A DNA stretch of 64,000 bases. Source: Chrysaora quinquecirrha (taxonomy: Eukaryota > Cnidaria > Scyphozoa > Semaeostomeae > Pelagiidae). The stretch spans positions 849,431 to 913,430 of the forward strand of contig JACTAT010000003.1 in the NCBI GenBank assembly GCA_014526335.1, in the 5' to 3' direction. This document shows positions 36,201-40,031 of the stretch, in pieces. The notes under the pieces were generated by a model. That model did not search any database. It had not been told where the DNA came from and saw only the letters and a list, made by a program, of their open reading frames with translations. The stretch's first letter is position 1, and every line of letters starts with the position of its first letter. Position numbers and translations under genes: made by a program.

Positions 36201-38404
36201 ACGTGCAGCTTGTAGTGCTCATGTGTGAAGAAAGGCATTGTGAAGAAAAGTAAATGAGATTGGTGGAAAATATTTCTTAGGGAAAGCAGAGTATGGAGAT
36301 AAAGGAATGGGAGAGTAATATTTGTAATTTCAATGTATTGCCCTGCCTTTCAGTTGTAGAGAAGGGATTAGGAAAGGGGGTCCAAATGTACAGAAATGTC
36401 AGAGTTTCGTGCAGCGAAGCAAGTCTTGAAGTCTGCAGCAAGCCAAATGTATGGAAATGTCAAACGGGCATAAGTAATATTTGTAATTGCAATGTGATGT
36501 GAGATCGACATGCAATGTGGATATTTGAATTCGAGCATTCTGTTCTGTTTGTCTTTTCGGCTTAATGAACAGAACAATTGTAGCCTTTGGCCATGAGGGC
36601 ATGATTTGCCTTTACTATTTTTATAAGCAGAGCTGTTGCCCAAACCCCGAATGTGTTCTTTCAAAAAAAACCAAAAATGTATTCCTTTGAAAACAGGAAA
36701 AACAAACAGAAATTATACAGAACCAAGCTACACGAATGATACGAATAGTTAAAGGATTTTTTCGCTAAGCCTGACTGTAAACAGAACAATTGCCCTGCCT
36801 TTCAGTCCTGGGGAAGGGATAAGGAAAGGGTCCCCGAATGTGTTCGTTCAAAGAAACAAACCAAGAATTTTCTCCTTTGAATATCGAAAAAACGAACAGA
36901 AATGATACACAACCAAGCAAAAAGAATAATACTAATAGCTAAAGGACTTTTTCGCCAAAGCTGACTGTAAAAAACAGAACTATTGCCCTGCCTTTGAGTC
37001 GTGGAGGAGGGATTAGGAAAGGGGATTATTCCCGCTGGGAAAACAACAGACCCATTGTTCTTCATGGCACGAAATTCTAGATCAAAGAAGGGTGAGCCCC
37101 AATTACCCTAGAAGCGGGAGCATGTTTGCAAAAAATGACTTGCAACTCTACGCCTACCCCACAGGCGGCAACTTGAGGTGTAAGCGCTAGCACCGTAGCT
37201 TCTACGGTAAGAGAGGAGTTCGCGTGACAAAATGGTGTCATAATCCCCTTACTGCTTTTGTATATAAGATGTTTATATGGTTGACACTTATGACATTGAT
37301 GGGGTGGAAATGATTTCGATGTAAAGTTTTTTAGTTCATTTTAACTACTTTTACTCTAAATATTGTTGTTTTTCTTGGTTTTATCGTTGTCTTTCATTTT
37401 TATTTTAAAAAATTTAAAAATTAGAAAAACTTATCAAGCTTCACAAAGCCTTGCAATGTTCTTCATGTTCTTAACTTTTCATTTCAGCCTCTGAAGCCTT
37501 ATGTTCTTATAAAAAAAATGTGTATACCAATAAAAATCCTCTTATGAAAGTCCAAATCCTCTGTTCTTTATTGGATATGAACAGTTCTTATTATTATTAT
37601 GGAACTAAGGACAAGTAAGCCATTGGATTTGCTCTGCAGATAAATATTCCCAAAATTTCGGGGAAAATTCCTAGCTACACCACAAGTGGCGGATTGTTGG
37701 TGGAATTTGTTTTTATGATTCGTATGCGGAAGTGAAAGTAACTGACTAAATTGGTTTGAGCTTGTGTGTCCATAGTCATGTTGGTGGCATCCTGAAATTC
37801 GGGAAAATTCCTAGCTCCCAGCTACGCAAACAGACTGCACGCATGCTCAACATTCAACATTCAACGATTCGTATGCGGAAGTGATTTGCCCTACTTGTTC
37901 CTCGCGTTCTTTTTGAAAAAGAACATGAACACCAATGGCAAACCAAAATGTTTCTTAAAGATTCTTAATTTTGGGCTTAATTTTACCTGTTACGAAAGAG
38001 TTTCTAGTAAAACATACAACATCAACATTTCAAATAATTAAAATGGTAAATTCATGAAGGATGCCTAGCCTACAACGACTACCTCACAACCTTTACCTTA
38101 CTAGAGTTTGCACACTTAAACAAACTCATCGATTACAAGCTTAACTATCATTATTGAGACTCTTCCTCAGATAAAACTGCAACAGAAACTCACTGCCTCG
38201 GAGGGACTGCCTTTTGTTAGCCTGGAAGAAGCAACCGAAATTTTTTGAGAACGAGACAAAATGAATAACAACAATATGGATAAAATAATATTGGTAATAA
38301 AATCTAGGCCAAGTTTACTTACAATTTGTTGCAGCAAGGCATGTCCACTTGTATTTCACATTAAATAGCAAAAAAACCAATAAACATATGCGACCTCTAG
38401 CCAT
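2507..38404 (-). CDS. Discoidin-FN3-Ig transmembrane receptor (gene model, at least 22 exons)
   Basis: Predicted type I cell-surface receptor assembled by eye from splice sites, domain signatures and intron phase. Order from the N-terminus: signal peptide (38404-38323); five F5/8 type C (discoidin) domains between 34604 and 16845; an unrecognised cysteine-containing beta module (16282-15899); FN3 (15493-15200); FN3 split over 14346-14129 and 13521-13488; four Ig domains (10679-10440, 9804-9520, 8748-8488, 7403-7149); a juxtamembrane micro-exon (6473-6432); the transmembrane exon (6282-6163); the cytoplasmic tail (2705-2507). Domain-bounding introns are phase 1. Discoidin domains are split internally by phase-0 introns. 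Known for the families: discoidin domains bind glycans, lipids or proteins, while FN3 and Ig modules support adhesion and recognition. Problems: discoidin 2 lacks its second half, discoidin 4 has a 2-nt deletion and no recognisable final donor, and the phase between the transmembrane and tail exons does not match, so at least one small exon is unseen. It could be a decaying gene. Confidence 0.75.
2810..3750. repeat. Degenerate 72-75 bp minisatellite rich in GTTAG
   Basis: About twelve diverged units. The recurring core is 'ggttagtgttagatatagcgttagcgta' in variants near 3164, 3239, 3313, 3385, 3477, 3550, 3631 and 3703. Some units contain GTTAGGGTA, resembling the TTAGGG telomere word, but the array is not a simple telomere repeat. 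It lies in the presumed last intron of the receptor gene. Confidence 0.75.
3751..4382. other. Intronic sequence, no feature seen
   Basis: AT-rich sequence between the minisatellite and the palindrome. Open frames here are short, overlap on both strands and show no domain signature. The missing exon linking the transmembrane segment to the tail could lie here or further right, but I could not identify it. Confidence 0.3.
4383..4810. repeat. Foldback (palindromic) element
   Basis: Long imperfect inverted repeat. The outer arms pair 'caatacaccttttcaacta' (left) with 'agttgaaaaggggtatttg' (right). The centre pairs 'ataaaggatttgaccgtgaa' (near 4557) with its reverse complement near 4613-4635 around a short loop. 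It is probably a non-autonomous DNA transposon in the receptor intron. Confidence 0.65.
5066..5800. repeat. 167-bp tandem repeat, about four units
   Basis: The word gaagagtc(c/g)aagt recurs at 5234, 5401, 5568 and 5735, exactly 167 bp apart each time. Units share 'acacagaa-c-gttcttaacc', 'gaggccgaaacaatt' and 'aattcacaaaccagaaaaga'. The unit continues in a diverged form toward 5100 and 5850. Related single copies lie near 16415-16505 (opposite orientation) and 19818-19905. Overlapping open frames here are by-products of the repeat. Confidence 0.8.
6163..6282 (-). CDS. Receptor transmembrane exon
   Basis: Acceptor cttttag before 6282, donor gtaaag after 6163, phase 1 to phase 1, 120 nt. It encodes a short extracellular stub with one Cys ([13 protein letters not shown]), a hydrophobic helix ([15 protein letters not shown]), then the basic stop-transfer sequence KLRRG and TTQKK. 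The positive charges after the helix place the C-terminus in the cytoplasm. Confidence 0.8.
6432..6473 (-). CDS. Receptor juxtamembrane micro-exon with GC donor
   Basis: A 42-nt exon, phase 1 to phase 1, encoding [13 protein letters not shown]. The acceptor is tgtttcag. The donor reads AAG|GCAAGT, a perfect match to the rare GC-AG intron class. The phase matches both neighbours, which supports it. It is a short hydrophilic linker with one Cys before the transmembrane exon. Confidence 0.55.
6530..6837. repeat. (AGTCA)n pentanucleotide microsatellite
   Basis: Near-perfect agtca/aagtc repeat from about 6643 to 6833, preceded by a degenerate 'aagctaagcc' tract from 6530. It lies in the intron between the last Ig exon and the juxtamembrane exon. 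Confidence 0.95.
7149..7403 (-). CDS. Receptor exon: Ig domain 4 (membrane-proximal)
   Basis: 255 nt, phase 1 to phase 1, acceptor ctcag before 7403, donor gtaagt after 7149. Ig signature: LTIAC for the B-strand Cys, then [14 protein letters not shown] for the F-strand Y-x-C. The usual C-strand Trp is replaced ([10 protein letters not shown]). It ends with a Cys-containing EGC stub. Confidence 0.8.
7404..8487. other. Intron, no feature seen
   Basis: Non-coding sequence between Ig exons 3 and 4. Open frames on the plus strand near 7692 and 8134 have no domain signature and look incidental. Confidence 0.4.
8488..8748 (-). CDS. Receptor exon: Ig domain 3
   Basis: 261 nt, phase 1 to phase 1, with a polypyrimidine tract and aag acceptor before 8748 and donor gtgagt after 8488. 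Canonical I-set-like features: [24 protein letters not shown], and [12 protein letters not shown] (B-strand Cys, C-strand Trp, F-strand Y-x-C). Confidence 0.85.
8749..9519. other. Intron, no feature seen
   Basis: Non-coding sequence between Ig exons 2 and 3. It includes a 10-base G run near 9092. No repeat family was recognised. Confidence 0.4.
9520..9804 (-). CDS. Receptor exon: Ig domain 2
   Basis: Acceptor cattcacag before 9804. The donor is either AAG|gtggta (exon end 9523) or GTG|gtatat (exon end 9520). Both keep phase 1. Ig signature: [20 protein letters not shown], then [17 protein letters not shown] (F-strand Cys). Conserved NG and PEP turns support an Ig fold. Confidence 0.8.
9805..10439. 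other. Intron, no feature seen
   Basis: No coding signature. An open frame on the minus strand (10092-10277) has neither splice support nor a domain. Confidence 0.4.
10440..10679 (-). CDS. Receptor exon: Ig domain 1
   Basis: 240 nt, phase 1 to phase 1, acceptor tttacag before 10679, donor gtaagt after 10440. Full Ig signature: [20 protein letters not shown], then [13 protein letters not shown] and a VTLTVN G-strand. It is the shortest and cleanest of the four Ig domains. Confidence 0.9.
11075..11133. repeat. (CATATAGG)n microsatellite
   Basis: Roughly seven copies of ggcatata, one of them ggaatata. Confidence 0.9.
11278..11345 (+). repeat. tRNA-like fragment, possible SINE head
   Basis: 'tagcgcaatgg' matches the Pol III A-box pattern TRGYNNARNGG, and gcgc-loop-gcgc can form a D-arm. 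Thirty-odd bases on, 'gagctcgatcc' is a degenerate B box with one base missing. It is not a full cloverleaf, so it is either a decayed tRNA gene or a tRNA-derived SINE start. Confidence 0.35.
11941..12345. repeat. (ATC/GAT)n trinucleotide microsatellite
   Basis: Long impure tract of cat/atc and gat/tga triplets with a pure block at about 12206-12245. Its His-, Met- or Ile-rich open frames on both strands are artefacts of the repeat. Confidence 0.95.
13488..13521 (-). CDS. Receptor micro-exon: end of FN3 domain 2 (tentative)
   Basis: A 34-nt segment after atgtaag, encoding [11 protein letters not shown] with donor G|gtgttt. The pattern V-x-A-x-T-x-x-G matches the F/G-strand end of an FN3 domain. 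The phases (0 in, 1 out) match exactly the preceding FN3 half and the following Ig exon. Small size and a weak donor keep confidence moderate. Confidence 0.5.
13522..14128. other. Intron, no feature seen
   Basis: Non-coding sequence between the two halves of FN3 domain 2. No repeat was recognised. Confidence 0.35.
14129..14346 (-). CDS. Receptor exon: first part of FN3 domain 2
   Basis: 218 nt, phase 1 to phase 0, acceptor tctacag before 14346, donor gtgggt after 14129. FN3 signature: [20 protein letters not shown] (strands A-B with Trp), [13 protein letters not shown] (strand C), [10 protein letters not shown] (strand E-F Tyr). The domain ends at the F strand, so the remainder must come from another exon. 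Confidence 0.85.
14728..15138. repeat. MITE-like repeat family A, copy 2 (near full length)
   Basis: About 411 bp with short terminal inverted repeats ('cacacgctttttact' left, 'aaagcgtgtaa' right) and internal 'attaagaacc'/'ggttctttcattaa'. The body matches 1424-1700 and 52424-52832. It sits in the intron between FN3 exons. Confidence 0.65.
15200..15493 (-). CDS. Receptor exon: FN3 domain 1
   Basis: 294 nt, phase 1 to phase 1, acceptor tctctcag before 15493, donor G|gttggt after 15200. A complete FN3 domain in one exon: [20 protein letters not shown] then Trp (A-B strands), [11 protein letters not shown] (C), [20 protein letters not shown] (E-F-G). No Cys is present, as is usual for FN3. Confidence 0.9.
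15899..16282 (-). CDS. Receptor exon: unrecognised cysteine-containing beta module
   Basis: 384 nt, phase 1 to phase 1, acceptor cttttcag before 16282, donor gtaagg after 15899. Encodes about 128 residues with alternating beta-type hydrophobic patterns: [20 protein letters not shown] then Thr-Cys, later [19 protein letters not shown] and TFTVTVIG. Four to five Cys and a Ser/Thr-rich body suggest a disulfide-stabilised beta sandwich, possibly a divergent Ig-like domain, but the Ig Trp and Y-x-C signature are not evident. It lies between discoidin 5 and FN3 1. Confidence 0.65.
16415..16505 (-). repeat. Dispersed copy of the 167-bp repeat
   Basis: 'agggttttagaatctgtcta' through 'ggttctgtgcataaaaaagg' is the reverse complement of the repeat segment near 5765-5820. 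The degenerate, about 60-bp-period text from 16600 to 16800 (tgatattttttg...) is a separate low-quality repeat. Confidence 0.55.
16845..16995 (-). CDS. Receptor exon: discoidin domain 5, second half
   Basis: 151 nt, phase 0 to phase 1, acceptor ctcgcag before 16995, donor G|gtagga after 16845. Encodes [17 protein letters not shown] and finishes with [10 protein letters not shown], the conserved last strand of F5/8C domains ending in the disulfide Cys (E-L-x-G-C). Confidence 0.85.
17000..17942. other. Intron inside discoidin domain 5
   Basis: AT-rich intron with scattered 'aagcaactt' and 'aagtttctca' words typical of the MITE families here. No coding signature. Confidence 0.35.
17943..18200. 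mobile_element. MITE abutting a splice donor
   Basis: About 258 bp with terminal inverted repeats: 'acactctttttttaataagcaac' (left; 23 bp compared) versus the reverse complement of 'gttgcttattgaaaaaaggtgt' (right). Its right end lies within about 5 bp of the donor of the exon at 18205, so the element forms the very start of that intron. Confidence 0.7.
18205..18542 (-). CDS. Receptor exon: discoidin domain 5, first part
   Basis: 338 nt, phase 1 to phase 0, acceptor atttccag before 18542, donor AAG|gtatat after 18205. F5/8C signature: first Cys ([20 protein letters not shown]), [14 protein letters not shown], then [20 protein letters not shown] (the W-x-Q-V-x-L core with VIIQG) and FAVQYRYT. 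An extra Cys pair is present in the middle. Confidence 0.9.
18543..19321. other. Intron, no feature seen
   Basis: Moderately GC-rich stretch (18650-19040) with repeated 'cgccgac' and 'tcggcga' words on both strands, possibly an old repeat. No coding signature. Confidence 0.35.
19322..19513 (-). CDS. Receptor exon: discoidin domain 4, second half, degenerate end
   Basis: Acceptor ttttgtag before 19513. Encodes [19 protein letters not shown] and [20 protein letters not shown], a good F5/8C second half (RYVK-P motif), but the final E-L-Y-G-C is IIYGY (Cys replaced by Tyr) and no GT donor follows. The frame simply runs to a stop at 19322. Either the donor is non-obvious or the exon is decayed. 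Confidence 0.65.
   Translation of the reverse strand, partial: EFVGCKSRDLVVYNWFPTEITTRYVKIIPVTSETEACLRLIIYGYLLLKERKDKKDPLYSLMK
19514..20127. other. Intron inside discoidin domain 4
   Basis: Contains a dispersed relative of the 167-bp repeat (19818-19905: 'gagtccaagt', 'ttctgtctacacaa'). The remainder shows nothing recognisable. Confidence 0.4.
20128..20424 (-). CDS. Receptor exon: discoidin domain 4, first part, frameshifted
   Basis: Acceptor atttcag before 20424, donor AAG|gtgatc after 20128. Encodes [50 protein letters not shown] and NKWVKT, then a stop. Two bases further in frame the expected [18 protein letters not shown] continues to the donor. The exon is 297 nt where phase 1 to 0 requires 299, independently confirming a 2-nt loss at 'gtgaaaacttaaagtt'. 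This is either a real lesion or a homopolymer sequencing error. Confidence 0.75.
20690..21845 (-). mobile_element. LINE reverse transcriptase fragment (CR1/Jockey-like), broken
   Basis: Minus-strand frames in succession give a FADDT catalytic motif (near 21690), then [32 protein letters not shown] and [20 protein letters not shown], then, in another frame, [15 protein letters not shown] and [12 protein letters not shown]. This is the C-terminal half of a non-LTR retrotransposon RT in the known order, interrupted by frameshifts. It is 5'-truncated and sits in the intron between discoidin 3 and 4. Confidence 0.8.
21929..22076 (-). CDS. Receptor exon: discoidin domain 3, second half
   Basis: 148 nt, phase 0 to phase 1, acceptor tgtttcag before 22076, donor G|gtttga after 21929. 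Encodes [20 protein letters not shown] and [12 protein letters not shown]. The RFVKF and RVELY motifs match F5/8C, but the terminal Cys is replaced (YAS instead of YGC). Confidence 0.85.
22334..22662 (-). CDS. Receptor exon: discoidin domain 3, first part
   Basis: 329 nt, phase 1 to phase 0, acceptor tatttcag before 22662, donor AAG|gtaaca after 22334. F5/8C core: [60 protein letters not shown]. The N-terminal disulfide Cys is absent, matching its absence at the domain end, so this domain lost the disulfide as a pair. Confidence 0.9.
22831..23159 (+). mobile_element. LINE reverse transcriptase fragment
   Basis: Encodes [33 protein letters not shown] (the classic [14 protein letters not shown] block) and LSDD, then a shifted frame with [11 protein letters not shown]. 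It stops where the inverted-repeat element at 23160 begins. It is a decayed CR1/Jockey-like copy in the plus orientation. Confidence 0.8.
23160..24812. mobile_element. Element with inverted termini, 1.65 kb
   Basis: Left end 'tccacttccataagaactta' and right end 'taagttcttatggaagtgga' are inverted repeats continuing about 45 bp (tataccatgtg-gttcccaaaat). The interior has no transposase that I can recognise. A large (AT)n tract lies at 24410-24595. It is probably non-autonomous. Confidence 0.7.
24817..25938. mobile_element. Second inverted-repeat element, 1.1 kb
   Basis: 'agttggagcag' through 'aatgataagttgataggtta' and 'acttgcagaaaaa' at the left are repeated inverted at 25862-25938. It lies directly against the previous element. 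The interior contains tgacgtca words (25213, 25300-25320) and short open frames on both strands with no family signature. Confidence 0.65.
25960..26258 (-). CDS. Receptor exon: discoidin domain 2, truncated
   Basis: Acceptor tatcctag before 26258, phase 1. Encodes [54 protein letters not shown] and, less clearly, [13 protein letters not shown] before a stop at 25960. No phase-0 donor at the usual place and no second-half exon could be found before discoidin 3. Two inverted-repeat elements start 22 bp beyond the stop, so the remainder was probably displaced or deleted. Confidence 0.75.
26259..27045. other. Intron, no feature seen
   Basis: Between discoidin 1 and 2. A plus-strand open frame at 26819-27052 has no domain signature. 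Confidence 0.35.
27046..27199 (-). CDS. Receptor exon: discoidin domain 1, third part
   Basis: 154 nt, phase 0 to phase 1, acceptor tttctag before 27199, donor G|gtgaga after 27046. Encodes [32 protein letters not shown] and [12 protein letters not shown], the canonical F5/8C ending with R-Y-V-x-F-x-P and E-L-Y-G-C. Confidence 0.9.
27200..27849. other. Intron, no feature seen
   Basis: Open frames on the minus strand at 27296-27538 and 27689-27943 carry no domain signature. Confidence 0.35.
27850..28660 (+). mobile_element. LINE reverse transcriptase fragment with YADD
   Basis: Plus-strand frames give [20 protein letters not shown] followed by DTIIYACG (the YADD catalytic box), then [10 protein letters not shown], then [19 protein letters not shown] and [17 protein letters not shown]. 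These follow the order of CR1/L2-type RT C-termini, with stops and frameshifts between them, so the copy is dead. The (GAT)n tract at 29523-29541 preceded by aataaataaattg may be a LINE 3' tail. Confidence 0.8.
28764..29217 (-). mobile_element. Penelope-like reverse transcriptase fragment
   Basis: The minus frame encodes [20 protein letters not shown] then [40 protein letters not shown] and [10 protein letters not shown], then an in-frame stop (28871-28873), then [20 protein letters not shown]. The N-F-L-D-V, R-K-P and S-N-H-P-P order is that of Penelope-type RTs. It is truncated at both ends. Confidence 0.65.
29218..30061. other. Intronic, LINE-like 3' tail
   Basis: Includes 'ttaataaataaattgatgatgatgatgatgat' text (29510-29541), which looks like a non-LTR element 3' end with a trinucleotide tail. 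No coding region is seen. Confidence 0.35.
30062..30217 (-). CDS. Receptor exon: discoidin domain 1, second part
   Basis: 156 nt, phase 0 to phase 0, acceptor ctttatag before 30217, donor AAG|gtcagt after 30062. Encodes [20 protein letters not shown] and [18 protein letters not shown], the core of an F5/8C domain (V-D-L, I-T-G-I-A-x-Q-G, R-Y-S-x-D-G). This central exon exists separately only in domain 1. Confidence 0.9.
30440..30720. repeat. Degenerate CCACCGTACT repeats
   Basis: Repeated 'ccaccgtactgaatatcc' and 'caccgtact-caagat' words in direct orientation with irregular 18-40 bp spacing. These produce apparent long frames on the minus strand. Confidence 0.7.
30845..33100. repeat. 71-bp minisatellite, about 30 units
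   Basis: The unit contains 'catacatggccccaattgtt', 'gtggagacggtggagacgat' and 'ggagagatacttaggtatat'. Unit length is 71 bp in the regular part, with short variants lacking one 'ggtggagac' block. Since 71 is not a multiple of 3, the array opens similar long frames in all phases, none of which is a gene. It sits in the intron within discoidin domain 1. Confidence 0.95.
33187..33385. repeat. Inverted units of the 71-bp minisatellite
   Basis: 'tctccaccgtctccacaa', 'atgtatgcctgtgctagtat' and 'tacctaagtacctctccacc' are reverse complements of the 71-bp unit, nearly three diverged copies. An 86-bp spacer separates them from the main array, so the two face each other. Confidence 0.85.
33386..34446. 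other. Intron with TGACGTCA-type words
   Basis: Contains several cAMP-response-element-like palindromes, densest at 33945-33990. Otherwise no feature. Open frames on both strands have no domain signature. Confidence 0.35.
33945..33990. promoter_or_regulatory. Three spaced CRE-like palindromes
   Basis: 'atgacgtca-attgcccct-atgacgtcat-tagcccct-atgatgtcac': two perfect TGACGTCA sites and one variant with a shared 'gcccct' spacer, period 18-19 bp. Additional tgacgtc words lie at about 33513, 33637 and 34112. Function as an enhancer is unproven. Confidence 0.35.
34447..34604 (-). CDS. Receptor exon: discoidin domain 1, first part
   Basis: 158 nt, phase 1 to phase 0, acceptor ttttaacag before 34604. 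Encodes [20 protein letters not shown] then Ser and [20 protein letters not shown] followed by QTNQW. The C-x-x-P-L-G-M-E start and I-x-D-x-Q-I-T-A-S-S motif are textbook F5/8C. The donor TGG|gtttgt is chosen because it joins in frame to VKVDL of the next exon. Confidence 0.9.
34658..35005. mobile_element. MITE, about 350 bp
   Basis: Left 'cacacactttttatgagaac' and right 'cgtataaaaaaagagtgta' are related to the TACAC-T(6-8)-ATAAGAA termini seen in other copies. It lies in the first long intron of the receptor. The plus-strand frame across it has no domain. Confidence 0.45.
35006..35744. other. Intron 1 of the receptor, no feature seen
   Basis: A plus-strand open frame at 35525-35740 (71 codons, Ser-rich) is not supported by any signature. 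Confidence 0.3.
35745..37530. mobile_element. Composite element with MITE-like ends and a nested insertion
   Basis: The left end (ttaagaacactaaaattcaag, then ccatgcaatgttctt) and right end (ttcacaaagccttgcaatgt, gcctctgaagccttatgttc, ataaaaaaaatgtgta) match both ends of the 375-bp element at 59968-60346 in the same order. The long interior contains a Helitron-like terminus (36132) and 2-3 tandem units of about 190 bp (36640-37025) built on 'ttgccctgcctttcagt' and 'cccgaatgtgttc'. Most likely one element inserted into another. Confidence 0.55.
36132..36200 (-). mobile_element. Helitron-like 3' end
   Basis: Read on the minus strand: a GC-rich hairpin with a 10-bp perfect stem (36158-36167 pairing 36145-36154, 3-nt loop), then 9 nt, then CTAG followed by T. 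Known for Helitrons: 3' ends carry a short GC hairpin about 10 nt before CTRR, inserted 5' of T. The 5' TC end would lie at higher coordinates and was not located. Confidence 0.45.
37531..38322. other. Intron 1 of the receptor, no feature seen
   Basis: AT-rich. A repeated phrase (aattcctagct, gattcgtatgcggaagtga) occurs twice at about 37670-37730 and 37800-37880. No coding signature. Confidence 0.35.
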
Positions 38405-38700
38405 TTTTTACAGTAAATTTATCCTTGCAATCTATAATCATTTTGTAACGGTTCTATACATTTTCAACTTGATTATTTGAGCTTAGACTGAAATAAAACA
38501 CCACAGCGACCGACATGACGTACAATGTATCTTTGTAATGTTGAAACAATAAACGTTATTCATAATCATAAACCGTCTATAAATCTGAATCCAAAATAGA
38601 ATTTTTCAGAATCTTAAGAACTCATAAGTTCGTAAGCGTAACGAAGACAGTAGGGGCCTATAGGTATTTTTCAGTTTGAGCCCCCCACCTAAGATTATAA
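38300..38700 (-). repeat. Source copy of an inverted duplication (promoter plus exon 1)
   Basis: Read on the minus strand, 38700-38300 matches 49190-49618 on the plus strand: 'aaatacctataggcccc', 'attctattttggattcagat', 'ggtgttttatttcagtct', 'tgcaaggataaatttactgt', and on through the donor into the intron (gtaagtaaacttggcc). Confidence 0.85.
38323..38404 (-). CDS. Receptor exon 1: start codon and signal peptide
   Basis: ATG at 38404-38402, preceded by 'tgtaaaaa'. Encodes MARG then the hydrophobic core [11 protein letters not shown] and a TCLAATN cleavage region, then donor gtaagt in phase 1, matching the discoidin 1 exon. A typical signal peptide. The same promoter and exon text recurs inverted at 49190-49618, which supports this being the true 5' end. 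Confidence 0.8.
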
Positions 38701-40031
38701 GGATCCTGAATGTCCACTAAGATCCGGAAGTGTTGCATAGTATCGAGCTTTTGTGTTCTGATAACTAACGATTAACTTATAGAATAAAGCTGGTGAAGGT
38801 GCAGTATACATCCTCGAATATCCGAAAAGGTTGAACTCAATTTTAGGGAAAGTCGTTCGGATATGGAACAAATTCGGATAACCGAGGACAACAATTTCAC
38901 TTGCAAGCCATCTTTTGAAATTTATTGTTACCGCCTACAGGTACTTAAGGGCTTAAGATTGCTCAAATAGATTGCAGACGACATTAGTAGAAAATTTTTG
39001 ACGCGAAGTAGCTACATTGCAACCGAAAAAATGTTATTGTTTCTGAAAAAGTTAAAATCTGTTGGAAGCGAAAGATAAACTGATCTACCATAATGGTTAA
39101 AATAATACAGAAATTATATTTGACAAAGATCCAAAGTATTTGGGGCTTATTTTAGGTTAACCTAAGATTAATTTTGATGAAACAGCAGGGTCAAGAAATT
39201 TTTGCGTTTCGGATAATCGTGGTTCAGTTTATCGAGGTTCGGATAATCGATGATGCACTGCAGTGAGGAAATAGTGTTACGCCAGTCGTTGGGAGCTCAT
39301 TATTATAGGTTAACTAATAGAGACCTCGACCCCCGCTGTGATTCTACCTTGGCTGGGTTCGATTCCTGACTACATTGGGCTCCTCCTGACACCGCAAGTC
39401 AGCTAGATTACACCACGATGCCTCAGTACCTTCATAGCTAATAGAGACTACTCTCAAAGAAATGTGAATTATGCCAATAAACAAGATTAACAGAAACCAA
39501 TCCTATGCAAGGTTATCAGAAACGTTACTTCTTGAGATTTACGTAGAAAGATTGACTAATGTTAATGTTGCAAAAGAAATAATCATCAACAAAAGGTAAA
39601 TATACCCTGGGTGCCAGACTCTCGAAATTAAAAAACGAGAGTCTGGTTCAGTGCGCCCTGACCTCGTTCCTGTGCAGACCGCCTGAACTCATATGGGCTA
39701 TCCCTCGATGGATCAAGAACGAAATGCGCCTGCACAGGCTGTGTTTGTGCAAGAACGAATTGCGCCTGCACATGCTGTAATATGTAAAATGATCGTACAT
39801 AAAAATCCTGCACTCATGATATATCATATATACAAAATGCAACGAACGCAGGGACATGCGACGAATACCAATGTACAAGTGGAGACGTCCTCAACTTGCG
39901 AGCTATGGACACTATTATCATTGCGGCCGTTGCCCTCTTCTTCGTCATAGAAACGATAACAAACAACGCAGCATTCGAATTATGATGCCCAGTTGACGTT
40001 ATCTACTCACGTTACAAGAGCAAGTTGAGAG
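38701..40031. other. Intergenic, upstream of the receptor
   Basis: No gene. A perfect 11-bp hairpin (ccagactctcg / cgagagtctgg) lies at 39616-39649. A phrase with 'gcgcctgcaca-gctgt' occurs twice at 39728-39780. Confidence 0.4.

Noticed and set aside
39340..39375. tRNA gene suggested by a perfect B-box-like 'ggttcgattcc'
   Set aside because: No A box or cloverleaf arms were found at the right distance upstream. It is at most a SINE remnant.
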